Assembly: GCA_015520145.1 (NCBI GenBank) | Contig: WAQR01000194.1 | Coordinates: 1-7,063, forward strand | Source of the DNA: Candidatus Hydrothermarchaeota archaeon | GTDB lineage: Archaea; Hydrothermarchaeota; Hydrothermarchaeia; Hydrothermarchaeales; WAQR01 | Length of the DNA stretch: 7,063 nucleotides | Direction: 5' to 3' | Part shown: in pieces, positions 5,916-7,063 of the stretch | How the letters are laid out: each line of letters begins with the position of its first letter | Position numbering within the stretch: position 1 is the stretch's first letter | Translations under genes and position numbers: made by a program | The notes under the pieces: generated by a model | Told to the model about the DNA's origin: nothing | Seen by the model: only the letters and a program-made list of their open reading frames with translations | Databases searched by the model: none

Positions 5916-6251
5916 ATGATAGGTAAAAGGCTGCTGGAGGAACGAGCCATCTCTAATGCAGAATCGCGGGCAATCCTGGAGAAGAAGGCAGAGAAGGAAG
6001 AGCTGGATTATGAGCAGAAGACAACTTTAGATCATCTAAAAAAATTTTCGAAGTTGACGCCCGAGAAATCCGAGGAGACGATTGAGGAATTAATGAAAAG
6101 CAATGAGAAGATTAAAAGAGACGTTGCAGTGAAAATCGTTGACCTCTTACCAAAGGACGCAGATGATGTCAAGGCCATATTCGCAAAGGAAAGATTTGCT
6201 TTATCCAAAGAGGAAGTAGAGGGAATATTAAAGATTGTTTCAAAATTGTGA
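5916..6251 (+). CDS. rpo4: DNA-directed RNA polymerase subunit Rpo4 (subunit F)
   Basis: Rpo4 pairs with Rpo7 (E') to form the stalk of archaeal RNA polymerase, homologous to eukaryotic Rpb4, and helps in initiation and RNA guidance. The 111-residue protein is almost wholly helical and highly charged, as expected for the family, with EERAISNAESRAILEK near the N-terminus, LDYEQKTTLDHLKKFSKL in the middle and a C-terminal HRDC-like helical part (LLPKDADDVKAIFAKER, then LSKEEVEGILKIV). I choose the ATG at 5916 because GGGTGAT lies 4 nt upstream, an excellent Shine-Dalgarno match; the in-frame GTG at 5907 would overlap that site. Its place between eL21 and DUF655 is the usual archaeal order and supports the call. 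Confidence 0.92.
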   Translation: MIGKRLLEERAISNAESRAILEKKAEKEELDYEQKTTLDHLKKFSKLTPEKSEETIEELMKSNEKIKRDVAVKIVDLLPKDADDVKAIFAKERFALSKEEVEGILKIVSKL

Positions 6252-6263
6252 ACTGTGATTAAA

Positions 6264-6854
6264 ATGGGAATGGAGGAGCACGCTGTTGTGCTTGACCATC
6301 TGCCCCACGGGCGTCATGAGGATGGCAGGCCAATATACAAGAAAGAACCAATTGCATTGGCGTTGGGTGAGAAATTTTTAACCCTGGTAGAGCTTGTGCC
6401 TCGGAAGGGATTTGAATTGAAACCTCACGAACGGGTGTATATTGGGAAAGAGCAGCGGAAGAATATTGAGTATATTAAAAGAAGAATAACTTACAAAGAA
6501 CTGAGTTCTGCTGCAAAGTCTGAACTGCCATATGTCGTCGAAGATATAGTGAATAGAAACGAACGTAGATTTTTAGATTTCTTTAATACCGCCCAGGCAA
6601 TCAGTACAAGGCTTCATTCTTTAGAACTTTTGCCAGGGATTGGAAAGAAGATTATGTGGGAAATCCTAGATGAGCGAAAGAAAAAACCTTTTGAATCTTT
6701 CGATGATTTGACAAAGAGGGTCAAGTCACTCACAGATCCTAAAAAACTTATAGTTAAACGGATTGTATCTGAGCTGGAAGAAGAGGATATGAAGCTTGGA
6801 AAGCATAAATATAAATTATTTGTTTCCCCCGGTCCAATGAGGCGGAGAGGCTAA
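6264..6854 (+). CDS. DUF655 family protein (COG1491), predicted helix-hairpin-helix nucleic-acid-binding protein
   Basis: This 196-aa archaeal protein belongs to the DUF655 family, predicted to bind RNA or DNA but without an established biochemical role. Residues 1-75 form a beta-rich part (HAVVLDHLPHGRHEDGRP, then FLTLVELVPRKGF and ERVYIGK), and residues 110-165 hold helix-hairpin-helix sequence with LPGIGKK at 123-129 and WEILDERKKKPFESFDDL behind it. A basic C-terminus ends in RRRG. The ATG at 6264 is chosen because GTGAT lies 4 nt before it, the same arrangement as at rpo4; a GTG at 6255 and an ATG at 6270 are in frame. Only 12 nt separate it from rpo4, so it is in the same operon. The first copy of a 25-bp repeat overlaps its stop codon. 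Confidence 0.9.
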   Translation: MGMEEHAVVLDHLPHGRHEDGRPIYKKEPIALALGEKFLTLVELVPRKGFELKPHERVYIGKEQRKNIEYIKRRITYKELSSAAKSELPYVVEDIVNRNERRFLDFFNTAQAISTRLHSLELLPGIGKKIMWEILDERKKKPFESFDDLTKRVKSLTDPKKLIVKRIVSELEEEDMKLGKHKYKLFVSPGPMRRRG

Positions 6855-6927
6855 ACGCCAGGAATATCCTACGTGACACCTGCCATGGTGTTTCGCTGAG
6901 GTAGAGGCTAAACGCCAGGAATGTCCT
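6846..6927. repeat. 25-bp direct repeat, two copies 57 bp apart, at the end of the DUF655 gene and in the following spacer
   Basis: The unit begins AGAGGCTAAACGCC and ends in TCCT. Copies at 6846-6870 and 6903-6927 differ at one base (AATATCCT against AATGTCCT). The first contains the DUF655 stop codon; the second ends three bases short of the stop codon of the convergent DUF488 gene. A few more bases upstream (TGAGG) also recur with a small spacing change. Between the copies is a short inverted repeat, ACACC (6876-6880) and GGTGT (6887-6891) with a 6-nt loop, which is too weak and lacks the U-run needed for me to call it a terminator. Confidence 0.65.
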
Positions 6928-6930
6928 CTT

Positions 6931-7063
6931 TTATAAATGGACAATGTTTACGTTATTTTCTAACTTACTAAAGAAATCGGCCAATAATTTCCTGTGACAT
7001 TTATCAGGCTCTGCCTCTGAACAGAGTAAACAAACCCTTTCTTTTTCATCCAACACGACACTC
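6931..7063 (-). CDS. DUF488 family protein, partial (C-terminal 43 residues)
   Basis: The gene enters from the right edge and ends at a TAA at 6931-6933 on the minus strand. The visible 43 residues contain VCLLCSEAEPDKCHRKLLADFF, listed here by its key residues: the Leu-Cys-x-Glu and Cys-His-Arg signature that marks the C-terminal part of DUF488 proteins (typically LLCxExxPxxCHR). The last residues, NIVHL, also resemble the usual end of the family. Function is not established; the Cys/His residues are strongly conserved in relatives. It converges on the DUF655 gene with a 76-bp spacer. The start and N-terminal two thirds lie outside the window. Confidence 0.82.
   Translation of the reverse strand, partial: SVVLDEKERVCLLCSEAEPDKCHRKLLADFFSKLENNVNIVHL

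Noticed and set aside
6874..6893. Hairpin ACACC/GGTGT as a terminator for the eL21 operon
   Set aside because: The stem is only five or six pairs and is followed by just three Ts, so it is not convincing as an archaeal terminator.

Overview
The window is archaeal. It holds a Sep-tRNA:Cys-tRNA synthase (SepCysS), an archaeal RNA polymerase subunit Rpo4/F, ribosomal protein eL21 (L21e), an archaeal DUF655 protein, and promoters of the BRE/TATA type. SepCysS is known mainly from methanogens, Archaeoglobus and related anaerobic Euryarchaeota (including methane/alkane oxidisers), so an anaerobic euryarchaeon is the best guess. I cannot assign a genus from the sequence. All genes look intact except the two cut by the window edges.

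Layout from left to right: (1) the N-terminal 240 codons of a RuBisCO-family large-chain protein on the minus strand, running off the left edge; (2) a 207-bp divergent intergenic region with two different perfect tandem repeats; (3) a tightly overlapping plus-strand operon of a cysteine-rich DUF169 protein, an unrecognised 82-aa protein and SepCysS, each junction being a 4-nt GTGA overlap; (4) a minus-strand pair facing it, a GlmU-type bifunctional sugar nucleotidylyltransferase/acetyltransferase followed by thiamine-monophosphate kinase ThiL, whose stop codon abuts the SepCysS stop with no base between; (5) a 300-bp divergent AT-rich promoter region; (6) a plus-strand information-processing operon eL21 - Rpo4 - DUF655; (7) a 76-bp spacer carrying one copy of a 25-bp direct repeat, whose other copy overlaps the end of the DUF655 gene; (8) the C-terminal 43 residues of a DUF488 protein on the minus strand, running off the right edge.

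How the genes work together: SepCysS makes Cys-tRNA(Cys) from phosphoseryl-tRNA and so needs a sulfur donor. Its co-translated neighbours, DUF169 with seven cysteines and the 82-aa orphan, are candidates for accessory roles, but this is inference from position only. GlmU and ThiL supply UDP-GlcNAc-type sugars and thiamine diphosphate. eL21, Rpo4 and DUF655 form a familiar archaeal translation/transcription cluster. In many archaea I would expect ksgA after DUF655, but here a convergent DUF488 gene follows.

The most interesting points are the RuBisCO homologue that keeps most visible catalytic residues but has Cys where the second active-site Lys should be, the DUF169/orphan/SepCysS operon, and several short duplications at gene ends and in leaders.
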